The notes under the pieces: generated by a model
The model's input: only the letters and a program-made list of their open reading frames with translations
Database searches by the model: none
Told to the model about the DNA's origin: nothing
Assembly (NCBI GenBank): GCA_018340375.1
Contig: JAFFJZ010000003.1
Coordinates: forward strand, 27,280,001 to 27,344,000
Reading direction: 5' to 3'
DNA length: 64,000 bases
From: Gonatopus flavifemur
Lineage: Eukaryota > Arthropoda > Insecta > Hymenoptera > Dryinidae
Program-made: the position numbers and the translations under genes
Part shown: in pieces, positions 1-11,870 of the stretch
Position numbering within the stretch: the first letter of the stretch is position 1
Layout of the letters: each line of letters starts with the position of its first letter

Positions 1-263
1 GGTGGTTCGTAATTATCGTTAGTGGTTCACAGCCTTCCTGTTACCGAAATTAATTCGATTGCCCGACGACTACCACTACCGCTATACGACGACGAGTACA
101 ACGACGAGCTTACCAGCCGCTTCACCTTCAGCTTCTGCTTGCCTCTAGCTGCAACAAGGGCTCTTTCGGTCGATTAGAACAACAGGGATTATCTTCGCAT
201 CGTCGTTGTGTGATCATCTTCAGTCCTCAATTGTTTCTGAAATAGCGTTGAGAATGCTCTTAC
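1..263. other. GC-richer left edge, possible coding or UTR sequence
   Basis: This stretch is richer in G+C than what follows and contains a run of GAC/GAG-type triplets around 86-115. On the + strand one frame stays open from about 11 to the TAG at 174-176 and would encode an acidic stretch followed by Ser/Thr/Phe-rich sequence, without an obvious start. On the minus strand a good splice donor (GTAAGC) lies at about 110. The triplet run could equally be a microsatellite. The sequence is cut by the window edge, so neither strand nor function can be assigned. Confidence 0.2.
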
Positions 264-400
264 CTGTGAATTAATATCCATTTCAGATACAATGCGATGA
301 CACCAATCCAATAGCATGCCAAATTCAATAATAGAATCGGTATCACATTTTGGAGGTGGAAAATTCAATGATATATCTTTATTATATTCCTCATTTCTTT
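264..400 (-). CDS. candidate internal coding exon, minus strand, unknown protein
   Basis: Read on the minus strand, a 45-codon open frame ends exactly at a strong splice donor (CAG followed by GTAAGAGC, intron starting at 263 and running left). The predicted residues end FGMLLDWCHRIVSEMDINSQ and use codons with first-position A/G enrichment typical of coding DNA. The most plausible acceptor is the AG at 401-402, which keeps the frame open because a stop lies just upstream, but the pyrimidine tract before it is only moderate. No family is recognised. The following exon should lie left of 263, possibly outside the window. It could be a chance match; a protein search of the 45 residues would decide. 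Confidence 0.3.
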
Positions 401-2479
401 CTCATTCGATAACGAAGTTCACAATAAATTGGGTGAAAAAGTTTGTAACACAAATCCAATGCAGAAATCATCAATGAAAACGTGTATTAAAAAATAGATC
501 TGAAGTCTACAAGCACGTCCATAAAACAACCGATAAAAACGCCACCGATGAAACATTCGACGCACCAACCGATAACTAAATAATCAAAAATCAACGAAAA
601 CAATCCGAATAGATGTTGATTAGGAAATTTATTGACAGTTCATTTCAGAAGTCTTATTCAATCCTATTTTCTCATTAATATCTTATCGAGACAATTGCCG
701 TGGAACATTCGAATGGCTTTGTGTCCTTTGAAGATTGTCAAGAAATATTTACACATACGTTACATAAAATTCAGCTCTTTCTATTATGCCGGTGATTGTT
801 TTCGTGCTTACTTTACACTTAAAAGAGGCTGTTTCTTTATCGCATTTTTTTTAATATAAACGAACAACCAGTTTTTCTCCAATGATTTATTGTACTGTAA
901 CGGATGAACTTGTGTAAGAGCAAATTTTTCAAAGCTGAAATAAACTCGTTCATATTTCATACGATTATTCGCTGCACTTCTTGAGCATAATCCTCCTTGT
1001 GGATAGAAAATCGATACGTAACTCTCCATATGTCAAATAAGATAGGGCAATCTTAATTTCCTTTTCCTTAATCAGTTTAAAAGACTTTATTAGCAAAACT
1101 TAACTTTTCTGATACTCAAGGAAACACCCACACCTGCGCTTCAGTCATTTATTCTATCTAAAATCTATAAAATCATACTCAAATGTAATTGAGTATTAAA
1201 AAAGAAATGCGAAGGTGCAGGATTTTTATGTTCATTCGAGGGACAAGATACATGGAAAATTTTTCTACCACAGAATTAGCGTTGGTTCCCTTTTCACGCA
1301 TTTGAATTTTTCATTCTAATAAAAAAGATCATTTCTGAGCTTCCATGAATTGAAATGATTGGTTTTGCATCTATTGAAATTTGAAAATCAATTAACTGAG
1401 TTTGATTATTTTGAATTGAAAAAATACACAATAAGAAAACAAGATATTCAATCACGCATCATTATAATGACGCAATCAAACTCAGTCACAAGAACGGATC
1501 ACGTTATTCAATTGATTTCATTATTCATATTTCAATTCGATGATGCATATTTCGAATTATTTTTCAAACAAAATGAGGAATCACTAGCTTGTTTATATCG
1601 GTGAAAATATTTCGTTCATACATATTTAATATATATATTCTAAAGTCGTCATTCTCAGCTCCAACTAGAGTGAGGTGTTATGAAATATTTCTCACAATCG
1701 GTCAACAAACGAGTAAAAAATTCTATCAAAGTATACATGGTCACGAAAAATGCCAGAACTTTCTCAACTATCGATCGTAGGAACACTATCAAAGTTTTAG
1801 TTTTGTAGAATGTTCGAATCTGAGGGAAGGAAGAAGAGAATAGGGGAGTTTTTACCGAGCCTCTCAGGGACGCTAATTAAATCGCATTCGTCTCTGTTCT
1901 CGCTGCTCTCACGAATATACTCCTACATATATGAACACGAGATCCGACGAATTTTCGAATCGATTCTTTCGTATTCCAATTAAGCACTCTTCTCTATAGT
2001 TTCTCCTCTGTTTCCCAATTTGGGTGAGGTCGATCATTCTCGTGGACCTAACGCACAGTTACGCTCGCTCTTCTCTTTTCTCCTATTCTCCTTCGATCTC
2101 TTCTCTCTCTCTGGTTAATTTAAACAATCGCCATTCGAAAAGTTGGACGAATTTCAACGGTTATGAAGTCATAAAATTCGATGGAGCGTAATGATCCGAT
2201 CGATTTGGTCTCAAGATAAAATTCAATATCTCACAACTAGTAGCGACACTGTCTTTTCGTTTGCTTTTCTTCTTCTTCTTTTTTTGGAGGAATTTCAGGG
2301 TTCGCCACGTACCCACAATCATCCCTGAAATTCGACGTGTACATACATCGAATAGCAACTTCAACTTTCACAAGAAGTAACACGCCGTTCCTCCCTCCTC
2401 TTCTCCTCTTTCAATTCCCATTCCACCTTGTACCTTTTTTCTTCTCCTTTTTTTCTCTTCGACTTTTCCCGTGGTCCAG
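401..2479. other. AT-rich stretch with no supported gene
   Basis: Nothing here rises above chance. A 73-residue minus-strand frame with a genuine ATG at 1027-1029 (stop near 808) has fairly normal-looking codons but no splice or promoter support and no recognisable motif. The part from about 1840 to 2470 is rich in C/T runs, which keeps several frames open artificially. Confidence 0.5.
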
Positions 2480-2621
2480 GCGGTGAAGATTCGCTTGAGC
2501 ATTCCGACTGCGTCCGATCGGGCCTCGATCGAGAAATCGAATTCTACTCCAGTCCTTGTCTCTTTTCTCTGTCTTTCTGTCTTCCTGTCGTGCCCTCCTC
2601 GATCTCAACTCTCGCATCACG
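2480..2621 (+). CDS. candidate exon in a GC-rich island
   Basis: A long pyrimidine tract from about 2430 leads into a CAG acceptor at 2477-2479. The 142 nt that follow are clearly GC-richer than the surroundings and end at a donor-like CACG then GTGAGAG at 2622. One frame is open throughout, beginning AVKIRLSIPTASDRASIEKS, with many codons ending in G or C. The second half becomes Ser/Leu/Cys-rich because the DNA turns into a C/T-rich run, so the coding part may be shorter or the exon may be untranslated. A minus-strand frame is also open here. No family is recognised. Confidence 0.2.
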
Positions 2622-5402
2622 GTGAGAGGTTGCATCTAAACTCTGAAAGAGGAAAGATATAGGGATGTGGGATAAGGAACAACCACCGTCGCTGCTACCA
2701 CCACCTCTTTCAAAATCCTATCAAGCATCGTCCTAGTCGCCAAGTCGCGTCCTTCCTTCCCTTCTCGTCCTTTTCCCTCTCGATCAACCGAATTGCAACT
2801 TTGTAATAGAAGTATAGAGAGAAAGGAAGAGAGAGGAACAAAAGATAGATTGAGATGTATCAAGAGAAAAGAAATAAAAGGTTTGTCCTGAGGTATTCGG
2901 AATGCATACTGATACCTTAGCACCATCTTCCCTATAGTTCCTTCCTCAACGAAGATAGAATAAAAATGAATATTCTGTTGAACATTCATCTCATAATATT
3001 TTTCATTCTGTTTATAATTTCTCAAATCGAAGACCATCCGTAGGTTCGTACCTTATTCGAATAACGAAGGTTGAATCGTACTCTCCTCTCGAATAATGTA
3101 AGAGTTTTTCCAGTCTTTTCTGTCTCTACTTCTCGCTTTTCACGTCGTCCGTTCTTTATAAATTACCCATCGGAACCAAATACCATTTGACCGAGACTTC
3201 CAGATTCCGGTTTGAATTATAATGGAACAGACACACCAGGGATACCTAAATCCTCCGTCTGTTTTCCATAAATAATTGGAGATAGCTAAGGAGAAGAAGA
3301 GGAGTGGACTAAGCTCCCTTGTGGAATCTCAGACCTTATTCTTGAATTGCATTCCAGAAAAACGTGTTTTACTATGAAAATTGGTAGAACGGGATTCAGC
3401 TTATGTACACACTCCTCTCTTCTTGCGTTTTTTTATCTTCCTTTTCTTCTTCGTTCTTCTCTTCTCATTGGAATAAGTAAAGATCTTTTCTTTCTTACAT
3501 TCGATAAGACACGGTAGAGAAGCTTGCAGGAGTAATCGATATCGAAGATAGCAAATGCGTACGTGTGTATCAATGTACGTTTTTCGTATTACGTTCTATC
3601 AAAATCCAAATACACTCTACCTGATAAATTCGAACGATAGCCATTAGAGTGTTTTAATCTACTACTGAAACGACGTTTAGCGATTCTCTTCTCTAATTCT
3701 CTTCATCGAATACACAGAAGTGGATTCGAGTACACTCAAGTTAACGTTTTGTTGAAACTTCGTGTAGATTTTCCATTCATCCTTGATTAGTCTTCCTCTG
3801 GCGAACGGATTTTGTGTAACTATCGAGGATTCATAACCGTGGGGAATTTGAAACTTCGTTGATGAATTTGTCAAGTGAAGTTAAAAACAAAGATTCACGG
3901 CAAATTCATTGGATTCTTCTTTTTTTATTTCTCGGAATAACAAGGATAGATAATACAGGGATAATGGGAAAACACTTATTAGCATGAATTTCAATAAATC
4001 TTTGACTGAAGCAAAGGAATTTTGTTGTTTTTCATCCGTATGGAGAGAATAGAGAGATCGTGGTGGATAAACAGAAAACACGTGTACAAGAAAAATCGTT
4101 TTACTATATCTACGCTGGCTTGGAAATGTGCTCATCTTATAGACATTGGCAGTTGCCGGTGTTTCGAGTTCTCCGTGTACAGTTCTCAGTCACCAACGAA
4201 AAGTCGGAAACGTAAAAGTCGAAGCAGGGCGGATCCTCTTGAATAATGTATTCGTTTCGAGCTGTATTACCAACGACTCGCAAGAGTACCTTCGCATTGT
4301 ATTCTCCTTTCAGTCGTTCCTACATCGACGTTTGCTATACTTATTGTTTTGGATGCAACGTTTATTCCAACAATATTGACACTTCAAAGCATATTTCCCT
4401 ATTCTGTGTGTACCCACAGAGAATCCCAAACAATGAGTTCTCAAAAACTCTCTTGGAGGTTTGGATGGTGAAGCGAGTACACGATGGTTCTCTCAATTAT
4501 CATTCGTGTATGAGATTTCGATTGTACTTTGTCTACTAACGTGAGAATTCGACGATTACAGAAATAATCCTTCGTGAATTCAACTCTCAGGAATTTATTC
4601 GGTGAAAAACAAAAATCGTATATTTATGGAAATGTTTTCTAGTGGGAATAAGTTTGTAAAGAAATATGAAAATGTGATTTTCACGTTTATTTGGAGGACA
4701 GACTTTGTGGAAGAGTAAATTAAATTTCGAAAAATTTTGTAGAAGAAGAGGGTGTTGGGTCTAAAATAATATTGAGATGATATATATTTGTGCAATTGAA
4801 ACTACGAGTTGTAGGTATTATTTAGACTAATTTGATTAAATGCATTCTCAATTGTTCATCTTTTCGAGTTATATCTTTGTTGTGCATTAAAATTCGTGTA
4901 TACAGTGTCAGTGGACTGGACTCGGAGTTTCATATCTGGGTTCTTCATTCATCTGATTACAACAAAAGGAGAAATTCACAAGAAATTTTCATTTGTTATT
5001 TTATGTTTTGGATTCGAGGTTTTGAAGACTCACAGGTAAATGAAATTACCAACAAAGCACTTTGCATGGAATTTCTGTAATTCTTTTTATTCAAAAGGTA
5101 AAATCTGTTACTTTGATCCAGTTGAAACTCTGTTAGATTTATATTTGAAAAGAAATCTAGTTGATTCAAATATACAATCTTTCTAGATCACACTGGGAAG
5201 AAGGGTTTAGTTGAATATCACTGTCATTATCAGACAGTGTGGTGAAACTGTGCGCTCGATCATGCGGGAAGTTCCTCGCACATAGTATACAAATGTCTAA
5301 TCGATCACATATTTTTACTATAATGTCTGATAATAACTGATATTTTGACTTGTCTTGCTAATCCAATAGAAATGTTGTAATCTTTTAAACGTCCCATGCT
5401 GG
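2622..5402. other. no supported gene; one weak donor-bounded frame
   Basis: Mostly AT-rich DNA. The only item of note is at about 4905-5035: a TACAG acceptor-like site, an open frame ending WIRGFEDSQ, and a CAG with GTAAATG donor at 5036. That is the kind of match expected by chance several times in a window this size, so it is not annotated as an exon. Confidence 0.5.
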
Positions 5403-5404
5403 TA

Positions 5405-5517
5405 CAGTAGGATCTCGTTATAAGAGTCATGTGTGTCCTTGTTCCACTCGGTATCTAATCTTATGTGAGATAGAGACGCAGATAGCTTATAGCGACTTTC
5501 ATAACGAGAGCCTACTG
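5405..5517. mobile_element. 113-bp non-autonomous pogo/Tc1-like DNA element (MITE)
   Basis: The two ends are imperfect inverted repeats of about 22 bp, the left beginning CAGTAGGATCTCGTTATA and the right ending in the complement of CAGTAGGCTCTCGTTAT. The element is flanked directly by TA on both sides (5403-5404 and 5518-5519), as expected for the TA target duplication of Tc1/mariner/pogo elements. CAGTAG-type ends followed by CTCGTTATA resemble pogo/Tigger-like elements. There is no coding capacity, so mobility would have depended on a transposase elsewhere. The superfamily assignment rests on the TA duplication and end sequence only. Confidence 0.8.
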
Positions 5518-5544
5518 TATTGTCAAGACTGAAAAAAACCCAAG

Positions 5545-6180
5545 CTTGTCAGAAACAAACCTCCATGAAGAAAAATTGGTCCAATATTGTTCCATGATTA
5601 TCCCGTTGTTCCCAATGGATAGTCAGCCATGGTACATTTGTTAATATTTTTGAAATGGTCACTACGTTTGGTACAAGCTTGGTGCAAGTGTAAAAATCGA
5701 GCATTCGTTGAGAATAATTATGCCAATATTGCTCACATGAGTGGCACAATGTTTATAAATCCTGAGTGAATTTTGAATTCATAATAGCTGAAGACTTAGG
5801 GATAACCATCGGGGCCAGGGCTGACCCGATCTTCCTGCCATAATTAATCCTACACACTATAGTTTAGTTTGAGCATAATTCAACAATAAAATCAAAATTG
5901 ATTGAAATATCAAAGAACGCAAATTTTCCAATGATCAGATCGTACAAGTTTGTCACAGTCTTGTCACATTTTTTCTATCGTTTCAAGATAATTACTTTTC
6001 TCATCCATTGTTTGATGCTTGGTAAATAAATTGCACCGGGCCTGGCAAAACCACTGGCCCAAACTTCTTTTAATCTTATCATTCCCAAGCCTGGACCAAG
6101 TTTGGTAAATTGTTCAAGACGAGTCTCGGCAGGTCTTGTGCCAGGCTTGTTCCATCATTGGGCCATTGGTCCATACACAC
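5545..6180. repeat. degenerate region with recurring CCAATG/CCAGGCTTG-type motifs
   Basis: Short related motifs recur in both orientations: CCCAATGGAT, GGGCCATTGG, AAGCCTGGACCAAG, GTGCCAGGCTTG and GGTACAAGCTTGG. The texture resembles the interior of the larger inverted-repeat element at 8267-8899, but I find no clear matching termini. It is probably an old, decayed mobile element or two overlapping ones. No gene is visible. Confidence 0.35.
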
Positions 6181-6220
6181 ATTCAAATTTCAGTTGAACC
6201 AAATTAGATTTTTCTGTCTT

Positions 6221-6368
6221 ACGGTAAAAAATAATTCGCTTCAGTAGCTATTTTGTTCATTTGTAAATTTCAGTTACTACAGCAATAATTTCTTTTGTCA
6301 CAGCTAAAAAATAGCTCTTATAGCTAATTTTTAATCATCTAAGTGTCAAGCACATTGTTTTTTTCCGT
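6221..6368. mobile_element. decayed copy related to the 46.8-kb palindromic element
   Basis: The left end (ACGGTAAAAAATAATTCG then CTTCAGTAGCT) resembles the termini of the 200-bp element at 46835-47034 (ACGGAAAGAATAATTTAGCT). The interior shares repeated CAGCTAAAA and TAGCTAA motifs, and the right end reads TTTTTTCCGTG, the expected complement of the terminus. Divergence is high, so boundaries are approximate. Confidence 0.4.
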
Positions 6369-6528
6369 GTGTAGCTAAATTCTTTATTTCCATTGGATAA
6401 AGTGCTTCATACATACTTCAGACAATTAGACTTCTATTCACTTCAGCTCAAATTCGCCTGGGACAACTAAAAATTACTTCGAACGCTTTTTTGATGATAA
6501 GTGGATTCGATGACGATGATATTTATTA

Positions 6529-6545
6529 CACTGGAAGAATTTTAT
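6529..6545 (+). repeat. terminus-like motif CACTGGAAGAATTTT, copy 1
   Basis: The 15-base motif is identical to one at 16731-16745, and both are followed within 30 bases by an AAAAAATTAC or AAAAATTACC block. This suggests two remnants of one inverted-repeat element family. No matching right terminus was found here, so this copy is truncated or decayed. Confidence 0.35.
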
Positions 6546-6870
6546 TCGAAAAATTACCGTGGACTATCAGTGATCAAGGGACAAGTATGTGCAGAAAAGT
6601 GCCTCTTTGAAGAATAGCAGAGTTCACTGATTGATATAGCAATGAATGATTTCAATATATTTTTAATAGAATAAGCTACGTAATTTACTGATCTTGTGAT
6701 GTGAAGTATTATTACGAAGTGTGATTTCACGTAGTATCTTTGTGAACTCCACTTAGAGAATCTATAGTCATGGCAACTATGTGAATTAGAGAAGCTAAAA
6801 AATAGGTCGATTCTTGGATAGCCTCAAAAGACATGTCGTTTTTCCATCGCGGAATTCATATACTACCAGA

Positions 6871-7175
6871 AAGATGGCAGAAAGTGGTCTCTAAACCTTT
6901 TCTCTTCTCACTCATCATTTTGTTGTGTTCTTCCGAATTGAGGGTAACGTATTTTATTTCATTCTGCTCTCTAAATCTGGAAGAGTGAGAAATCACGCAT
7001 TTCACTTCAATACATCTCAGAAGTGAGTCAATCTGTTGAGAGTAAGACTTCAACTCGTTTTTCACTCTTTCACAATGAAAAGTTCACTTTGGAATTAAAG
7101 TGGCTGTGAGTTTCCAACCTCAAACCCTAGATTATCACTCTCAAAGAGTGGAAATCTCACTCTCTCAGTGAAAAT
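6871..7175 (+). repeat. dispersed repeat family, copy A
   Basis: This segment is related to the inverted copy at 43625-43870. The best block is 6961-7030 against the complement of 43750-43819, sharing CTCTCTAAATC, GAAAGAGTG-like, AAATCACG, TTTCACT and TCTCAGAAGTGAG. A second shared block at about 7133-7172 carries the recurring AGAGTGGAAATCTCACTC motif. The interior is built from repeated, often palindromic GAGTG/CACTC units. There is no coding capacity. It is most likely a decayed non-autonomous DNA element. Confidence 0.6.
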
Positions 7176-8266
7176 AATATAAAATTATTCACCAAATACA
7201 TGAAGTAAGTATGAAAATGATGAAGTATCATGGATGCCGGCAACATTTCACTTAGGGGTTGCACTTCTTTGGTAAAGTAAACAAACAAGCGAAAAAAATG
7301 TATAAGAACGTAGTTGTTTTCCTCAACAAACTGGTATACATTCTAAAAGCTTGGGGGTGCAAGTGAACCCCTTTGCCCCTTCCCCTCTTGGCGCTCATGC
7401 GAAGTATCGCTGGAAGAAAAAAACGTGATGAACGAGGAATTACAAAAAAGTAGAGAATGATGGTTATGCGTCGAGCACATATAGTGCTCTCTTGATTCTT
7501 GTATACTCTGTAGAGGTTCAACACAATTTCGGTTCAGTTGGAAAAAAGTGTGAGTATATAAAAAAAAAAGGGAAGATCTAAAGTTTTTTCGAACATAAAT
7601 TGAACACCTGAAGAAAACTCTGAAGAAAATTGTAGAAAACTTTGAAAACCCATGTATAACGAACACCGCAAGCGTTTCCAGTTCACTGTACACGCAGTAA
7701 ACGTTCTTCAACCCATTGATTCTATGTTGGCTCATAGTTTCAAGATTTACTTACCGCTTTTTCAAAGTGTGCAATTGACACACTTTTTAGTAGGGGAAAC
7801 TATGAATTTTCGCTTTTCTTGAAGTTTCTCTAGTGTTCTATTTTTGTAAAAAAAGAATTTTCATTGCAGGAAAAGAATGGAAACTCGGAAGATTGTAATT
7901 TGTTTCAATTGATGGGGAGGAAATTGGACTTCTCATGTCAAAATAAAATTATCTCCATCGTTCACTTAGAAAATAGTAGAAAATCATAGAACGCTTTGAA
8001 AATTAGTCAACATGAACTGCGACTAATCATAATTTATAACTATTCATATCTTGTGGTGGAAAACGTAATTTTGTCATTTTTTTGCCTAAATTGCCAGTAC
8101 TGTCAAATTCAAAGCTACCATCCTTTCACTTGACCCAGTCCCATTCTACCTCAATTTCGAATACCTTTATGTAAAGGTACAGGATCCAAAGCGACATCTG
8201 TCGATAACCGGAAGATGCCCCTTCTTCATGGCGCAATTATATTCCGGTGGACCCATTAGTCCATCA
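7176..8266. other. no supported gene
   Basis: AT-rich filler between repeats. A strong minus-strand donor sequence (GCG then GTAAGTAAAT) lies at about 7744-7753, but the frame upstream of it is closed by a stop within about 12 codons, so no exon is proposed. Confidence 0.5.
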
Positions 8267-8899
8267 CCCATGCAGAAATTGACGAACGACCCAGTACTGG
8301 AATAACGTTATTTGCCAACTGCCAACTGTTGGCAAACAACGTTGGAATAAACCCAGAATGATAACGCCGATCAACACTGGTACGGCGTTGTTCACCAATA
8401 CTGGGTCAACGTTAACATCAACCCTGAATCAGTACTGGTTTTTCATTGTATACCAACATTGACAATTGATTTTCAACCGGTGAAGGTAATCCATTTAAGC
8501 CTTTGTACGTAGCTAATGAAAATAATTATATATTTTCAGCTAATGTCCATGGTTATATCGAAAGTCAAAAATATAACACATCTGTTCGTATGTTTCTGAA
8601 GTTTGAATCGTTTCTTGAAACGAATGAATAATCCGAAAACATGTGAAGAAGTCAATTCGAGAACATGAATAATAATGTCTTCAAAATTTTGCCGTATTAA
8701 ACCACACATAATGGACAACGTTGAACGAGTTTTAAATCAACGTTGGCAAATCAGCATTGACTATCGGCGTTACAACAACATTGTACTGGTTGTTACTTCA
8801 ACCACGTTACAACGTTGGCAACCAACCCTGGTAATCAGTGTTGTACCAGTACTGTTTCGATTGTTATGGTTGGTTGGAAGTCGGCATTTTCTGCATGGG
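8267..8899. mobile_element. 633-bp inverted-repeat element with CCCATGCAG ends
   Basis: The left end reads CCCATGCAGAAATTGACGAA and the right end is the complement of CCCATGCAGAAAATGCCGAC, giving imperfect terminal inverted repeats of about 20 bp. The dinucleotide CA flanks both ends in direct orientation. Inside, diverged units based on CAACACTGGTA, GTACTGG and CAACGTTGGCAA recur in both orientations at the two ends (about 8290-8480 and 8710-8870), leaving a unique centre. Open frames inside are short and unrecognisable. Its size and end type resemble the element at 36980-37607. The superfamily is not assigned. Confidence 0.65.
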
Positions 8900-11870
8900 C
8901 AGCAGCAATTTTTTGAAAGTTATGAATTGAACATCTTCCGTAAGAAGATATGGTTCATTTTCATACAAAATTCCTCCCCTTCATTCCTCAGAATAAATAA
9001 TTTATCATCAGCAGCCACTGGGGGACTAATTTCATTCTTAAATAGTAGCATTCCGGAAGTATGTTGTCCAATTTTGAGCTGAAAATATTAAAAAATAAAT
9101 TTATTTTATTATACTTCAATCCGATTTTTGACTATATAGCCTACAAGACCCTTCAAAGTAAACTCTAAACGAGTTCCTGAAAAATTTACAAGTCAAAATA
9201 TTCAATAATTCATTTGTTGTAACAGTTTTTGTCGCTGGGGTGGAAATCACCTCAGTATGGCGAATATGCGATTCCTGTGAAGTGTGGTAAACAAGAGTTA
9301 AGGACTAATTTAACGTTCACAACCGTGTCAAGTAGTAGAGTATTGACTCTACTACGGTTGACCTCTGGCATTCCAATCTCGTCCAAACAACCTAAGATGA
9401 TAGTTCAATACTAGCCCTTCTATCTACAGACTATCTGTCCAAGTAACCCAATACTGTTTCGAATATTTAGTACCAGTTGAAAAACACTAATGATTTTGAA
9501 TGGAAACAATTGTTTTCGCCAGAATCTGACGATCACAACTTTGCTGGTATCAGGCCATTTGTCAGCTCCGATAATTTCCATATGAGAAATCTAAAAAAAT
9601 TTGTGTGACAATGATTTCAAGGGAATCTGGATCTGGAGATATTGAATTCAATTGGAAGAGATCTGGCAAAAGTTTATTTCATAAGCTGTGGGGTTTAGGA
9701 GTCTTTTGTGCTGGAAAAACTAATTGACCTTGTTGGCCTCTTTGTCTGGCCAGACATACTTTTTTCACTCGTGTTCAGTTGCTTATTCGTTTTCCAATTA
9801 GAGAGATAAGGAACGACCCGAATGAAAGAATTGCCGAAATTTATATATATTTATATACAGATTCTTTTTAAGTTATATATAATTTTGGGGATTTTTTTTC
9901 CGGAAATATTCAACTGAGGACAACTTTGCTGATAGTGTTATGTTTGATTTCATGTTCTAAGCCACGTTACATTCAAATCGGTGATAATTTGTGCCATTTT
10001 GATATTACTTGCTTAGTTATGGGGTTTTCTTGTTGTTGTTATTTGACGTTGTTCTTCTCTATCAATCCCTTTTCAGATCGCTGTTTTTTCACTGTCCATT
10101 ATTCGTGTTGATGAAAGTCCGTTCAATATTTATGATATTGATTGTAATATATAAAATATCACACAATTTCCACAACTATATAAAATCTCTCATACAAACG
10201 ACTAAAAAGAGAATACACAATTTAACTTGCAAAGTGAGATGTACTTGGAGATGAAAAAACTCATGCATCAACTGAGGATAAGACATTTTCTTATCCAAGA
10301 TTCACAGGCATCATTGAATTCAGCGTGAAAATTCTTGAGTTTCTGGATATTTCAGTAGATCACCAGCCTCAGCATGATAGATTCAAATTTCCATCGAGCA
10401 TTATCATTATTCTCACCCATTCTCGTGGACTTGGAAAGTCTGTTAACGTTGATAACTCTTACAATGACCCCCTCATCTCCCGGTATCTGCATTTCAGCTC
10501 CGATAGAATAGAAAAGAGAATCATTCTCGAGCTTCTACAACAATAGTAACAATAGCAGCAACAGTTTCTTTCTCCTTCCAGACCATATCAACGATCATCA
10601 TGAACCTTAATCCTCGTGGTTTATCACCACGTTTGATTGATTTTCATTGACGAGAGGGCGAAACCCTATGAAAAACGCATATATACATATAATATTAATC
10701 ATGAATCCTTCCATCTAAATGAAATCCCTTGAAAAAATCCGTCCTTTATCGCGCACTCGTATACACACATACTCCAATTAAAATTCATCTCTTAATATCG
10801 GGGCAAATAAAAGCAATGATTCTCCATATAATCAAAATTAATGATATACAAATTATGACATTCGGTGTAATTAAGAAGGAAAGAAGGGATCCCTCTGCAC
10901 GGGAAAGGGAGAAGCACGGAAGGTGGGGAATCGTACATCATTTGATCAAGAGCAAAATATTCAACGTCTCGTACCACCAGGTCCTTTTGAAATTTTGTTG
11001 AAGGAAAAAAGAAAAAGAATAAAGAAAAACTAATCCTCATTACGCTGTCATGAATGCCGCGCATCAACCGGAGACGACCCTTCCTGCTTTTCTTTTGTTT
11101 TTTGGTTTTAACAGCCCTCAAGTGAGGAGAGAACGAGAGTAAAGAGAAAAAATATGTTCCTTTTTCTCTTTGTGTTCCTCTTTCGCGTATATCTCTGTAT
11201 CTTTCGTTCAAAGTTACATTAATGCAAATTGGTATACGGTAATACAAACCAGGTAATTTTGAATTGCAGGAAACAACTTGACTTGTACGAACGTGAAAGC
11301 TTGAGATAAAGATGTGCTCAGGGATATGATATTGTAACGTGAATCCTGGAATGAATATATTGAAGTCGAGTTTTAATATAATTATCAACCTTACATTCAT
11401 CTTCTTTGGAAAAAGTTCAGACAGAGATTTGTATCAGACACGAAACGTATAAGGTGTCGAAGCTTGTCATTTCAGAGAGATTGAAAACAAATCCCCTAAA
11501 GTTAGGATAGATGTTTTTATGTATTCGTTGAATGTGAAGTCAGTCACTTCACACAGCAGTAGCTGTTGTTCGATAAATGTTTTCTGACCTTTCTTCCCTT
11601 ATCATGAAGAAAAAAAGTTGAAAAGAGAAATCGAGGGACATTTATCGGAGGGTAGAAAATGTCAGAAAACACGTGTTTTTGGGAAGTTCTTTTCCAATAA
11701 GTTTTCGAACAAAAGGATATTCAAAAAGATCGATGCGTCGTTTCTTTATACCTTCTCTGGAAACACATGCACCTAATTAGACGAGTCACGTGAATGAAGG
11801 TAATACAACTCACCCTTCTAGGACACCGTCAAACGAAGTGGAAAATCAACAAATTTGTTTTATATACAAG
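8900..11870. other. no supported gene; contains the longest open frame of the window
   Basis: The minus strand carries a 202-codon open frame at 10792-11400, the longest in the window. Its predicted protein has no recognisable domain, contains a homopolymeric Phe run, and overlaps a purine-rich stretch on the + strand that suppresses stops on the other strand. It is longer than simple chance would usually give, so it is noted, but nothing in its composition argues for a conserved protein. A 10-base inverted repeat (CGATAAATGT) occurs at 11571-11580 and 11638-11647. No other structure is evident. Confidence 0.45.

Noticed and set aside
7744..7800. Strong minus-strand GTAAGTAAAT donor
   Set aside because: The frame upstream is closed by a stop after about a dozen codons, and no matching acceptor was found.
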